Positions 27,001 to 34,454 of a stretch of 64,000 bases of DNA are shown in pieces. Origin of the DNA: Cymodocea nodosa (taxonomy: Eukaryota > Streptophyta > Magnoliopsida > Alismatales > Cymodoceaceae); contig CM072335.1 in the NCBI GenBank assembly GCA_036874045.1, positions 27,535,501 through 27,599,500 of the forward strand, written 5' to 3'. The notes under the pieces were generated by a model that saw nothing but the letters and a program-made list of their open reading frames with translations, was not told where the DNA came from and searched no databases. Position 1 is the stretch's first letter; each line of letters opens with the position of its first letter. The position numbers and the translations under genes were made by a program.

Positions 27001-30000
27001 TTGTTGAGAAGGTCCCTAACAATTTACATGGATATAATCTAATGTCCCTTAAGTGGTATGCTCTATTGTTCCAAACTGCACACGTTTTTGCTTTCCATAG
27101 ATGCAATGTTTGCACAATTCTACATCAATGAATTTTTGCCTATTCAGTCTGCCCAAACTACTGAGTTTCTACATTCCTCTGCCCCAGATGATCCATTCTT
27201 GAGTGCCAAATTGCAGAAGTGGTTTGCTGATCACTCATAGCTGCGACAGCATCTCCTACAACTGGAGAACCTTGCAGAATGTATAGAGGCTCAATTTTTA
27301 CTCCTTTCATCACTACCAATGAACCTTTTGAGACCAACAGTTTGCCTCCTCCTCCAAAATACTTGAAACCCTTGGAATCAAGTGTCATCAAGGATATCAA
27401 GCTTTTGCCTAGCTTGGGCACATGCCATACATCTTCAAGAATTCTCACCGTGCCATCATGCATCTTGAATCTAATTGTACCAATGTCAACTCTTAGACAA
27501 ACATCATCATTTGCTAATTTAACTTGTCCTCCATCAACAGTCTGATAAGTATAGAAATACTCCCTATTGGGAGTCATATGATGAGATGCTCCAGAGTCTA
27601 AAATCAAATGCTGATCTATATATGTACTACAACAAACAGTCAAAGAGAAGTCATCTTCAGATGCTAAATCTTCTTTTCAGCTACTAACGCACTCCCTTTG
27701 GATTTCAATTTGGGACAATTTAATTTCCAGTGTCCTTTTTCTTTGCAATAGTTGTAAGTATCCTTGGAGTACTTGCCCATTGATTTACTCTTTCCTCTAT
27801 GTCTGTTATTACTGTTTTGTTTCTGTTGACGTCCCCTACTATCTCCCTGATGTGCAGTCAAACCAGATGCACTTGCATCATTGCTCTCATGTGTAACCAT
27901 GTGCCTAAGTTCTCTTGAGTGAAAACTATACCTTGCTTCCTCTAATGTGATTGTGTCTCTGCCAACTACAAAGGACTGCACAAAATTTTCAAATGACAGT
28001 GGAAGTGAAACAAGCAAAATGAGAGTAGCATCCTCATCTTCAAGAGTCACACCAATATTGCGTAACTCCATAAGAATAGTGTTTAACTGATCCAAATGTT
28101 GCTTTAACGATGTACATTCCTTCATTTTTAAAGAGAACAACCTCTGCTTAAGCAATAATTTATTAGTAAAGGATTTTCTCATGTACAGTGTCTCCAACTT
28201 GTTCCACAACCCAGAAGCTGTGGTCTCATCAGCAACTTCAATAATAACTTCATCAGATAGGCATAGTAAAATAATGAAGTGAACTCTCTCTTCTTGTTGT
28301 TCATACTCTGTAGATTTTTTATCCATAGTCGACTCCTTGTTTAAAGGTGTCCAAATGCCCTGTTGCTTCAACAAAGCCCTCATTTTTATTTGCCAAAGAC
28401 TGAAACTATTTTTTCCATTAACATTTTCACTTTCAAAGCCGGTGTTGACATCACAAGAATGTGTAAATGTTATGCAAATTCACTGTTTACCTTCAAACAG
28501 ACCGAATATGCCAACTTAGTGTACTGACGAGTCTCTCTTGTGGACTGACTTGCACGCACAGACTGTTGTGCGTCGGAGGAGTGGCCAGACCACATTGAAC
28601 AATGCGTGAAGAGGATCACACGGTGTGACAGACGCGCAACAGAGCAGATGCATGGACGGTAGTTGCTGGCAGACGCGCGAGCGAGTATCGCGCAGACGAC
28701 TGTTGCTGGCAGACGTGCGAATGGCAATCGTGTAGAAGACTGTTGCTGGTAGACGCGCAAAAGAGTATTGCGCAGACGACTGTTGCTGGCAGACGCGCGA
28801 ATGGCAATCGCGTTGACGGTAGTCGAGCGGGCGGCAGTTGCATAAACGGCAATTGCGCGGGAGGAAGTTTCGCGGACAACAGTCGCACGGGCGGAAGTTG
28901 CGTGGACAACAGTCGCGCAGGTAGAAGTTGCGCAGACGACGCGTGCTGACAATCTCGAGCGGACAGACGCGCAGAAGGCACGCACAATGACAAAACGCAC
29001 CGGCAACCCGCGCAAACAACTGTTGTGATGAACGCGTGCAGGCAGATGCACGCTTGTTTCGACAGACGCTGTTCTTCCGACGGATTTCTCCCAAAAAACA
29101 GTCTTTCTTTTCTCTTCCAAAGAAACCCTAGCTCTGATACCAATTGTTGTGCGAGAGAAAAGAAAGAAGGGATGAAAACCAAGCACACAAAGTCAAATTT
29201 ACATGATTCCCCAACTTGGGTACGTCCACAGATGGAGGGAGATCTGATTTTCTATTTCAAATGGAGTACAAAAGAATTAGCAGTACCATAGGTGCCCTAG
29301 ATCCATGCTTAAATAGTATGGACAATACAATTAGTCAAATGACCAAAATACCCTTACACTAATTAAAGTCATATATTCAACAAAAACAAAAACAAAAGGG
29401 ATGAGAAACCTGCAATTGAAGGAGCATAAGTTGATATAATCAATAGAAAAGGGATGCACCTCAACCTCTAGAGACTCCTACAAATCACTGCTATTAAGTT
29501 GGATTAAGGGGAATCATCTCTTCTTCCAAGTTTGGAATTACCATCACAACAAGTGCATCATCCATGGAATTAATGGAAGTTGAAATAGAAAATTAGTAGG
29601 ATTGATCAGGTACAACAGCAACACTTGTTGATTATTATAGTCAATTTGGGATGGAAAGATTTTTTTCTTTCTTCGCACTATAGGAAAATTTGGAGCCATT
29701 GTTTTCAGTTTGCAAATATTCAAGCTGACTGGTAGCATTTGAAACCTTTACTACTAGGAGTGGACAGTGGAGAGATTAATGGAAGATTATGAAAGCAGAA
29801 TAATGAACATAGTGAAAAGGTCATGTGAGGACTGTAACCATAGGGGTACTGGCTAGGGGTAGAAGAGTGTCATGGTATTTTTATCCTCACATTTTACATA
29901 ATTATCTTTAGGTAATGACAAGGACGATTATTTTATTGTAATATAATATGTCAGTGCCAATATGTCAATTCTATCAGTGCTAAGCCTCATGTTTCACACG

Positions 30001-31012
30001 TAATAGAATGGAATTTCCACATTCTCCTGTAGGATGTGATGAAGACCATTTCCAAATCAGAGAAACTTCTTACCATGTTAGTTTTTAGATCAAGACTGCC
30101 ACTTAATGGAACTGAAATGGTGCGGGAGTTGTATGTAATCTTGCAACACTGTCTGGTTATGTGTTGGCTGCAAATCCTAGTAATGGGCTTGGATGTTTGT
30201 GGTCTATGGGGAGTTCCCAAGTTTCTTACCTGATTTTAGATCTTTCCTTTTTTAATTTTATATGGCATTTCTTTTTTCTTTTGAAAACAACTTCACTTGT
30301 AAGCAAAAGAGAAGGGACACAAGTGCAACTGTCAAAATCTACACACATGACCATTCTAATCAAAAACTTCATAAATAAATAAACATGCTCGGTGTTGAAG
30401 GTGACTTTGTGTTTTTCCAAGGATGATGGTTTAGAAATTTATATAATTAGCAAACTAAGTTTCCTAAAATTCTTTCTCATGTTACATGCTGCTCACTGGT
30501 CAATTTGCCTGCAATGATAACAAGATGTTTTCCATCAAACTACACCAACAAGTGAAGGAATTATAGAAAAAATTCATGGACAGCTTTGTCATTGGACCAG
30601 AACTTTGCTAGACTACTAATTTCTTTTTTTGCCCAATCTTCTCAGTTGATGTTGCACTTTTTCGGGATGAACCCTATCATTAAAAATATTCAAACTACTT
30701 TACCCTGAAAAAGTCACCCAAAATATTCAATTGCATCAGAGACCCATAATCATCTCAAGCCATAAACATGGCTCTAGTCAAACACTGAATAAGCAAACAA
30801 CTTACATGCTCAAGAGGTCGAGGCAATTCTTGTCGGCCAACATTTGCTGTGCTAGGCATGCACCACACATGCAATAAATCTGATGTTGGGAACCTTGAAG
30901 GATCAATAACTCCAGTAAATGAACTTGGTGGTTTGAATCCACCATCACTCCAGCCATAACCTGTTCCACCACCAGAGACACCTTCAATTGGAGGCACATC
31001 GATATTCTGCAT
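37..31012 (-). CDS. DUF4091 / GH123-like protein, 5' part (7 coding exons)
   Basis: This gene runs off the left edge. Coding exons, in transcript order, are 31012-30806, 17149-17013, 16907-16797, 16710-16609, 10424-10316, 10240-10046 and 205-37. All have GT/AG borders and phases that join cleanly, giving 343 codons plus one base. The protein starts MQNIDVPPIEG, continues through LLHVWCMPSTANVG, VSLLAARNERESVQIALRP, a GVPDALVPLDLP stretch and DLMDEDACANISVQLKLSV, and reaches VIEDRFGLEHG and QYRISPFFCRWGDRMRILAY. From memory this matches a conserved plant family with a DUF4091 domain, which is related to the glycoside hydrolase 123 catalytic domain; substrate and role are not established. The catalytic part would mostly lie outside the window. 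Exons are intact with no stops, so the gene looks functional despite introns of 13.7, 6.2 and 9.8 kb filled with transposons. Exon calls are strong; the family name is from memory. Confidence 0.85.
225..2350. other. Intron DNA without genes
   Basis: This is part of the 9.8-kb intron (10045-206) of the DUF4091 gene. I see AT-rich DNA with no credible coding frame. One degenerate short-repeat patch is listed separately. Confidence 0.5.
1440..1640. repeat. Degenerate GGATAT-type short repeat patch
   Basis: The motif ggatatggatatccatat and variants such as gatacagata recur about ten times, producing a Tyr-Pro-rich shadow ORF on the minus strand. It looks like decayed simple repeat DNA in the intron. 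Confidence 0.55.
2360..3620. mobile_element. Possible TRIM-like element: two direct repeats about 1.1 kb apart
   Basis: Two segments, 2367-2523 and 3462-3616, share the same order of words: gagtaaataatgtattag, an atatatgg/gatgag block, tttgtctt, a TATA-like tctatatat, agagac/agaggga, atacatcaatt/atgcatcaatt and ccttgtgttc. Identity looks like roughly two thirds. A short element with LTR-like repeats and no coding fits a decayed TRIM or solo-LTR pair. No PBS or clean target duplication was found, so the class is tentative. Confidence 0.4.
3740..4270 (+). pseudogene. hAT transposase C-terminal (dimerisation domain) remnant
   Basis: The plus strand reads, with small frameshifts and stops, as a hAT C-terminal region: KVLSQT, then SSGYERNWSV, a LKHHKLNDLVYVYRNLRL stretch and an acidic tail (GEDYDEDDED near 4230-4268, after an intron-like gap). 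The ERNWSxF and LNDLVYVxYN words are typical of the hAT dimerisation domain. The piece is truncated and broken and lies inside the 9.8-kb intron of the DUF4091 gene. Confidence 0.7.
4280..5150. other. Intron DNA without genes
   Basis: AT-rich sequence between the hAT remnant and the LINE fragment. I see no supported coding or RNA feature. Confidence 0.4.
5160..6230 (+). pseudogene. L1-type LINE fragment: linker and N-terminal half of reverse transcriptase
   Basis: The plus strand reads as the linker plus early reverse transcriptase of a plant L1, interrupted by many stops and frameshifts. Recognisable words are HGLWLKIGDRNSKLFHKANF (about 5302-5361), a SDKVLGLDxxPMxFFQKY block (5590-5650), FIILIPKKLGACDIRDF (5731-5785), FLNSVC then VAKCLKEQIKPFFPNLIENHQQ (5795-5885), and QGDPLSLFLFTLI (6160-6200). 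It stops near the QGDPLS motif. The catalytic YADD region is absent. It abuts an oppositely oriented LINE piece on its right. Confidence 0.75.
6290..8340 (-). pseudogene. L1-type LINE fragment: ORF1 and endonuclease remnants
   Basis: On the minus strand the endonuclease is visible at about 6760-6700 as IIVGGDFNITRLSSNR, the usual xxGDFN motif of AP-type endonucleases, and nearer 6420 as NVNRLETQMFQIQRAFWLEM. Upstream (7400-8340) are scraps resembling the ORF1 / DUF4283 RNA-binding region of plant L1. Stops are frequent. Its orientation is opposite to the reverse-transcriptase fragment next to it. Confidence 0.6.
8350..10045. other. Intron DNA without genes
   Basis: AT-rich right part of the 9.8-kb intron. 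There is a short TA microsatellite at about 8471-8486. Nothing else is supported. Confidence 0.4.
11092..11450. repeat. Diverged direct repeats in intron
   Basis: The phrase ccatctccggtgacgtctttggtgtaa is echoed about 120 bp on by ccatcttcggtaacgtccttagtgtaa, each followed by a gtrgaraaggtt-like word. A third weaker echo occurs near 11425. They are probably the inside of an old element in the 6.2-kb intron (16608-10425). Confidence 0.4.
11930..12080. repeat. Short tandem repeat, about 20-bp unit
   Basis: Units such as tccgtagagttaagcctaga recur about five times with mismatches, alternating with an actcaactga/attcaatgga spacer. It is intronic and non-coding. Confidence 0.6.
12885..12959. repeat. 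Perfect 16-bp inverted repeat (hairpin)
   Basis: The left arm tatctatgataagcac (12885-12900) is the exact reverse complement of 12944-12959, with a 43-bp loop containing cgtacgcttgcggttata. The text just before it, gtggatcaatctgtactcgc, resembles words common near the ends of plant LTR retrotransposon internal regions, so this may be a retroelement scrap. That origin is inference. Confidence 0.6.
13080..15850 (-). mobile_element. Decayed hAT-type transposon with transposase remnant
   Basis: The outer 250-300 bp on each side are rich in the word ataccaa/rtatgccaaa (subterminal repeats). The core reads on the minus strand as broken hAT transposase: KVRIKVKYIAVITYFIN (about 14990-14940), KLRGFRKIAYPYI (about 14915-14880) and VISIIFDNASNNIDIISM (about 14815-14762). 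The last matches the RNase H-like TFDNAxxN motif of plant hAT transposases. Many stops are present. Terminal inverted repeats and target duplication were not resolved, so the borders are approximate. It sits in the 6.2-kb intron of the DUF4091 gene. Confidence 0.65.
17160..18887. other. Intron DNA without genes
   Basis: Right-hand part of the 13.7-kb intron between the exon at 17013-17149 and the Harbinger element. There is a short GT microsatellite at about 17502-17518. No coding frame is supported. Confidence 0.45.
19311..20690 (-). pseudogene. PIF/Harbinger DDE transposase (frameshifted)
   Basis: Three exon-like blocks are visible: 20690-20176, 20094-19869 and 19786-19311, joined by GT/AG introns. 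The first block begins MANNVARDERRRRRRRR and then needs a frame change around 20490-20540 to enter the helical region with FREFCELLRRQKVVEDSRG. The DDE_Tnp_4 core is present: DCICAIDGTNVNATIYGEEN (first Asp), FYLVDADFPNRPEF (second Asp) and RNVIERTFGVIKHRFAIL (Glu). The second-Asp motif is usually VDAGY-like; here it is VDADF. The C-terminus ends in an acidic tail and MWERN. The frameshift suggests it no longer makes active enzyme, though a missed intron could explain it. Confidence 0.82.
20746..21000. repeat. 46-bp tandem repeat, about 5.5 copies, inside the Harbinger element
   Basis: Unit aatgtaataacctgccaaac plus attcaacactcaaatatcaacatat repeats head to tail. The third copy lacks about five bases and the last is degenerate. 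It lies between the transposase and Myb-like genes, where the promoters of both might be expected. Confidence 0.85.
21164..22060 (-). pseudogene. Harbinger-associated Myb/SANT-like protein (interrupted)
   Basis: The minus strand encodes the Myb/SANT-like partner that PIF/Harbinger elements carry beside the transposase, thought to help DNA binding. The first block (about 22060-21812) contains VESKMKTWRTIYKNYTKI and SGWGWDYIRGHTDILKEIWD. A GT/AG intron (donor at GTACATAAG, acceptor before CAACGTCCAG near 21721) leads to QRPECKSYAGKPCPIYDDLY. The final block ends with KLLEIEMKKAIFLSLETDDD and LCYNLKD. In-frame stops lie just before MIAEYN (near 22000) and at about 21612, so the gene is broken. 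Confidence 0.75.
23097..23400. repeat. CpG-rich segment with an 83-bp duplicated block, Harbinger right arm
   Basis: Base composition jumps from AT-rich to strongly GC- and CpG-rich. Blocks 23151-23233 and 23267-23350 are near-identical: gagcgt, gtgtcgcga, ggcgtgaaggttg, aaacagagg, gagcggcgatgtcgcgggtg and ttctcctcg. The offset is 116 bp. ORFs read through it are repeat artefacts. Confidence 0.8.
24221..24458 (-). repeat. Copia 3' LTR
   Basis: 238 bp, collinear with 29145-29382 with about 19 substitutions and no evident indel. Confidence 0.95.
24459..24469 (-). other. Copia polypurine tract
   Basis: In element orientation AAGGTGGAGAT directly precedes the 3' LTR. Confidence 0.85.
24528..26320 (-). 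pseudogene. Copia reverse transcriptase and RNase H (disrupted)
   Basis: The long frame 25808-24528 contains LDVKTAFLHGNLEEEIWIEQ, LKKSLYGLKQSLRQWYKRFD, YLLLYVDDILIAS (YVDD active site), the linker RPDLAYPLSVVSRFMLNP, and RNase H with LSTIEAEYMAM and IKHIDVRYHFLR. Upstream, 26039-25854 carries KNQTWDLVKCPKDKNVVDCK. A TAG at about 25855 interrupts the GYSQ-EGIDYNEVF join, one base is missing near 26000, and another TAG lies near 26313. Neutral decay after insertion explains this. Confidence 0.9.
26438..27643 (-). pseudogene. Copia protease and integrase (disrupted)
   Basis: The block 27643-27158 holds the aspartic protease (LILDSGASHHM) and the pre-integrase domain (IWHSRMDHLGQRN). Integrase follows with HCIYGKQKRVQFGT near 27105-27060 (frame changes and stops, about 27160-26860). 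The rest is in 26854-26438, with LRIDNGLEFCSHEFDNFC, RHYTVRGTPQQNGIVERLNR (catalytic Glu) and AEAVNITSYLVNRSPSSSI. Catalytic words remain readable but the frame is interrupted at about 26880-27000. Confidence 0.85.
27664..28450 (-). pseudogene. Copia gag (UBN2-type capsid with altered zinc knuckle)
   Basis: The reading frame gives ENVNGKNSFSLWQIKMRALL, then HFIILLCLSDEVIIEV, a LWNKLETLYMRKSFTNKLLL stretch and PLSFENFVQSFV, which matches Copia gag. The start upstream of 28383 is in a different frame from any ATG, so the N-terminus is probably broken. The CCHC zinc knuckle reads YNYCKEKGHWKLNC. Its first Cys is Tyr (TAC), which would prevent normal zinc binding. The frame closes with a TAG at 27664 and needs a one-base shift to enter protease. 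Confidence 0.85.
28640..28950 (-). repeat. GC-rich minisatellite in the Copia leader
   Basis: Between PBS and gag lies a CpG-dense tandem array. Four units of about 40 bp (28661-28815) carry gttgctggcagacgcgcga or a close variant and alternate gagtatcgcgcagacg with aatggcaatcgcg. They are followed by about four 30-bp units of the aacagtcgcgcgggcggaag type (28815-28945). All three minus frames stay open for 190-240 residues only because of the repeat. Confidence 0.85.
29131..29142 (-). other. Copia primer-binding site (tRNA-Met type)
   Basis: In element orientation TGGTATCAGAGC lies two bases inside the 5' LTR. This is the usual initiator tRNA-Met PBS of plant Copia elements. Confidence 0.92.
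29145..29382 (-). repeat. Copia 5' LTR
   Basis: 238 bp. In element orientation it starts TGTTGAATATATGAC and ends CTCGCACAACA. It pairs with 24221-24458. Confidence 0.95.
29390..30800. other. Intron DNA without genes
   Basis: Left-over intron 1 sequence between the Copia element and the first coding exon. AT-rich, with no supported coding frame. Confidence 0.45.
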
Positions 31013-31383
31013 CTTTCCTCCAGAATAAACTGGAAAAACATGAAAAACATGTGTTTATGAGCAAACCATGTTGATGGTATATCTTGCACCCAACTTTACA
31101 ACATGATGAAGAACTATCAGTCTATCTTCATGAAGAGGTATGATAACAATTTAGTCCCCAGGCTATGAATGGCCAGCTATGCAGATTCAAAAAAAAAACA
31201 CACACAAAAGCTTACCAAATACACACTTCCAAAATAAAAAACTAAGACTGTTTTCTGTAGCTATCATATTGAATGAACCCTCCCATAAACCATAGACTAG
31301 CCTCTTTAGTGGAAATTCAAAAGTGGCCTCTAATAAAAAATAAAGAATCTTTCTAGTAAAAAATGACAAATAAAATGTAATTT

Positions 31384-31916
31384 AAGGGCTTATTTGTGTA
31401 CTTAGAATTGAAATTCTGCAAAATTGAAATTTTAACAAAATTAGAATTTTACAAAATTAGATGAAAATAAAATTTGAAATACAGGTATTTGTGTACATTC
31501 AAGAATTAGACAAAAATTGAAATTTAAGTACTTGTGCATAAGATAGAATTAGAAAAATTAAAATTTTATATTTGTGTATAATAATAATAATGTAATATAA
31601 TTATCTTTAATTAATTAATTAGTAAAAATATAATTAATTGGTAAATTTATTACATTAATCAATTGACATGTTATATTATTATATTATTAAATATTCATAT
31701 GTCATTTATCAATAATTGAAAGATATGGAAGAATTTCTCGAGATAGAAATAAATTTTGCACATTCTTAGATGAAAATTCACATTCTCGTGTTTACATTAT
31801 AATCCGAAATTTTATTTCATTTTGGAATTGAAATTCCAAATACACAAATACCTTTTATTCTAAAATTAGAGAGAACTCAAATTTATTTTCATCTAATTTT
31901 GAATACACAAACCCCA
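31384..31916. mobile_element. MITE-like element with long imperfect terminal inverted repeats
   Basis: The left end reads gggcttatttgtgta then agaattgaaatt. The right end, reverse complemented, reads ggggtttgtgtattcaaaatt. Further in, aaattagatgaaaataaaattt on the left pairs with its inverse on the right, and tatttgtgtac recurs. The size of about 0.53 kb, TA-rich core and GGG(N)TTTGTG end fit a Tourist-type (Harbinger-derived) MITE. A clean TAA duplication was not confirmed. It lies in the 5'-UTR intron of the DUF4091 gene. Confidence 0.6.
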
Positions 31917-32606
31917 CCTCAAGCTTCCTTTTGAATATTACTAATTAAATTCAAATATGATGATGGATGGATCAAAAATCTAACATTCCTACATGCATAA
32001 ATTACAATGAGATTACTGACTAACTGGAAGCATATCAACTATTTACAATTGATCAACTACCAAAAATTGTGACATTGTTCGGTCTTTAAATTTTTATCAA
32101 TAGATTCAAGTTAAAATTCGTTCTTTAGCATGCAAATTTGCACATGCTTTCCACTGGTAATAATAATAATAACAATAATAAATCATTTACCCGTACAGAA
32201 TTTGAGATGAAGGCATATCATTTGGGATAAAAAGGAGATGATCTACTGCTCAAATTGTCAAAGAAAGGAACACTACATTCTCCAAGGGAAAAACAAAAAT
32301 AAAGAAACTTAGAGAATAAGATTGGTATACATCCTTCTAGAGATAATCACGGCATGAGAACTTCACGTAACGCACGAAGTATTGGCAATCTTATCCTAAC
32401 AGCACAATTCCAGCCACGACTCTAAAATTCACTCGAGCTTCCAACTACAATTCGATCAGGTTCCAACGTGAACTACGTAAAACAATTCATTTCAACGTAA
32501 TCGAGTTCAGATTCCTAAAACCTAGTGACGACGTTTTCTGGATCAAAAACGCATGTAATCATGATACACACTGGTGCTCTGAGAAATGTAGCCCTGAAGT
32601 ACTAAC

Positions 32607-32700
32607 CTCCGGAATCCACCACTGATTCTGCTCCAACTTGAGCTCGATCGTGGGGGGAGAGATCAGGATTTTCCTCTTTCTTTTTTCGTGGGAGAAAATT
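32607..32700 (-). other. Probable non-coding leader exon of the DUF4091 gene
   Basis: On the minus strand a GTTAGT donor lies at 32606-32601. The acceptor used for the coding exon leaves 17 leader bases (31029-31013) before the ATG at 31012, so the first intron is within the 5' UTR. The upstream end near 32700 is a guess. A GC-rich promoter-like segment lies at about 32760-32900. Confidence 0.5.
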
Positions 32701-32709
32701 GCTCTGCTT

Positions 32710-34454
32710 GTGTGTAACACTAAGGAGTGCAGAAGAGAGAAAAAGGGAAGACGTAAAAGGGAAGCAAGCGAGATCTGCGGAACGGACGGTCCAGATGCAG
32801 TTGCCGGGTTGCCCGGGGCCACGTCAAGCGTTCTATTCGGCTTTCGGAACTGGTGCCATCGAAGTGATGGAATTGGGCTTCGGGCCTTCGGCCCCTTTTG
32901 TTTGCCCGTTTAAAAACCCAGCATACGTGACCGATTGAAGCAGTCCACTTGGTGAGAAGAGCACTATCGCTAATTTTCATTAAAATTGAAATTTTTATAT
33001 ATGTAAAACTAAAATTTAGAAAACAGTTTTTTATTAACTTGAATCAGTATTCTATCCAAAAGAGGATGAATATTTTCTCCATCACAACTGTTCGAGTTTT
33101 TCCAATTTTTCACTGAATAAAAAAACTAGCTTCAACCACAAGATTGATTTATGGAAAAAAAAAAAATCAAAAAATCAATGTCTGTAAACAATCAAATAAA
33201 TGGGCCCTTTGATTTATGTTGTCATAATTTTCTATACATGCCATTGATTTTCAATATCGATCATTTATTTTATCCCTTACTACAAGGAAAATATATAAAC
33301 ATAATCGGTTAGTAGTCAACGGGACAAGGTGGCTGATTTAATACCTGTTAGGATGTCTTATGTGAATCTGCTTGTTCACCTATCTCAGATCAGAAAAGCC
33401 ATGTTGGTATTGGATGATCATCGCAATGGAAGCCTCGGAACATTTCAGAAGACAAAAAAGACAGGAGTAAGGTAGGACAGACAGCTCAACTCTTACAATC
33501 ATGCATTTGATAGGAGTCAAGTTCCGAAAGTACCGGAAACTTTCCCTATGACGTGATAATATTTCCAATTGGAAAGTGTTGCAGTGGAGACAAATTTTCA
33601 TTGTCAAATCGAAGCGATAGACAAGAAAGCAATTTGCATTTTATAAATGGAGTACAAAAATTTAAGACAGATGAAATAGATTACCTACAAGTGCATAGAT
33701 ATACATAACAAACAGCTTTTTCTCATCAACAGACGGATTTTCTGAATTAGAAGAAAGAAAAACAATGGCAACTTTCCTCAAACATCCTTCAAGTAGAACA
33801 AAACTATAAACTTCCTGAATCCTCCATTAAATTCTGTTAGATGTATCTCTCCTCATGAAACATCGACAACATAAACTGCAGGTTTCCTGGGCCCATTTCT
33901 AAGTCCATCATGCATTAGGTTGACTTGTGCCCCACAGCATCCGTACGGAACTTTGATTTGATGTAACTGATAGCAAAGATGACAATCTAGAATTATTCAA
34001 TCAAAAATCCCAAAAGGGTAGCAAAAAAGAAAAACAGCAACTTAAGAAGTCCTGCAAATTATAAGCAATTTATGCCGAAAAACCACTGATGCTTAGCATC
34101 ATATCATTCATTGGAATATACATTTATTCCGCTAGAATTCATACACGATATCAATTACAATATGCATCAAAGTAAGATACATACTTATCAAATATCAATA
34201 ACACGACAAATTCAAATAATAACAAGACTAGGTTTGACTACCAAAAGGACTGATTAATAGCTTAGCTGGCTGTTTTATGGTTGAGTTAAACTTTTTATTA
34301 GTGATCAACAATAACTAACTAACTAGAGAAAGAAAATGCAACTACAAGGCAAATCACTACAATACAAAACAAAAATAAATGCAGCATAGCAATAACAAGT
34401 AGAAGATATCAGCCTATCCATATAATGAAAATTAAGTATAGATGGTTATAGTTT
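32710..34454. other. Intergenic: DUF4091 promoter side and ssSPT 3' flank
   Basis: 32760-32930 is GC-rich and promoter-like for the DUF4091 gene. The remainder is AT-rich; part of 33700-34450 may be 3' UTR of the small gene at 34455-36089. No further coding frame is supported. Confidence 0.4.

Larger units (their letters stand above)
24221..29382 (-). mobile_element. Ty1/Copia LTR retrotransposon, structurally complete, coding decayed (5.16 kb)
   Basis: Two 238-bp LTRs bound the element, each TG...CA. A 5-bp target duplication aaaac is seen at 24216-24220 and 29383-29387. Gene order on the minus strand is gag, protease, integrase, reverse transcriptase, RNase H, which defines Copia. PBS and polypurine tract are in place. 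By eye the LTRs differ at about 19 of 238 sites, mostly transitions, so the insertion is not very recent. There are frameshifts or stops in gag-protease, integrase, the integrase-RT spacer and RT, so it cannot encode its own proteins. It lies in intron 1 of the DUF4091 gene, antisense-neutral (same strand as the host gene). Confidence 0.95.

Noticed and set aside
28470..29188. Three overlapping minus-strand ORFs of 190-238 aa rich in Arg, Ala and Thr
   Set aside because: They are frame-independent products of the GC-rich tandem array in the Copia leader; no family features.
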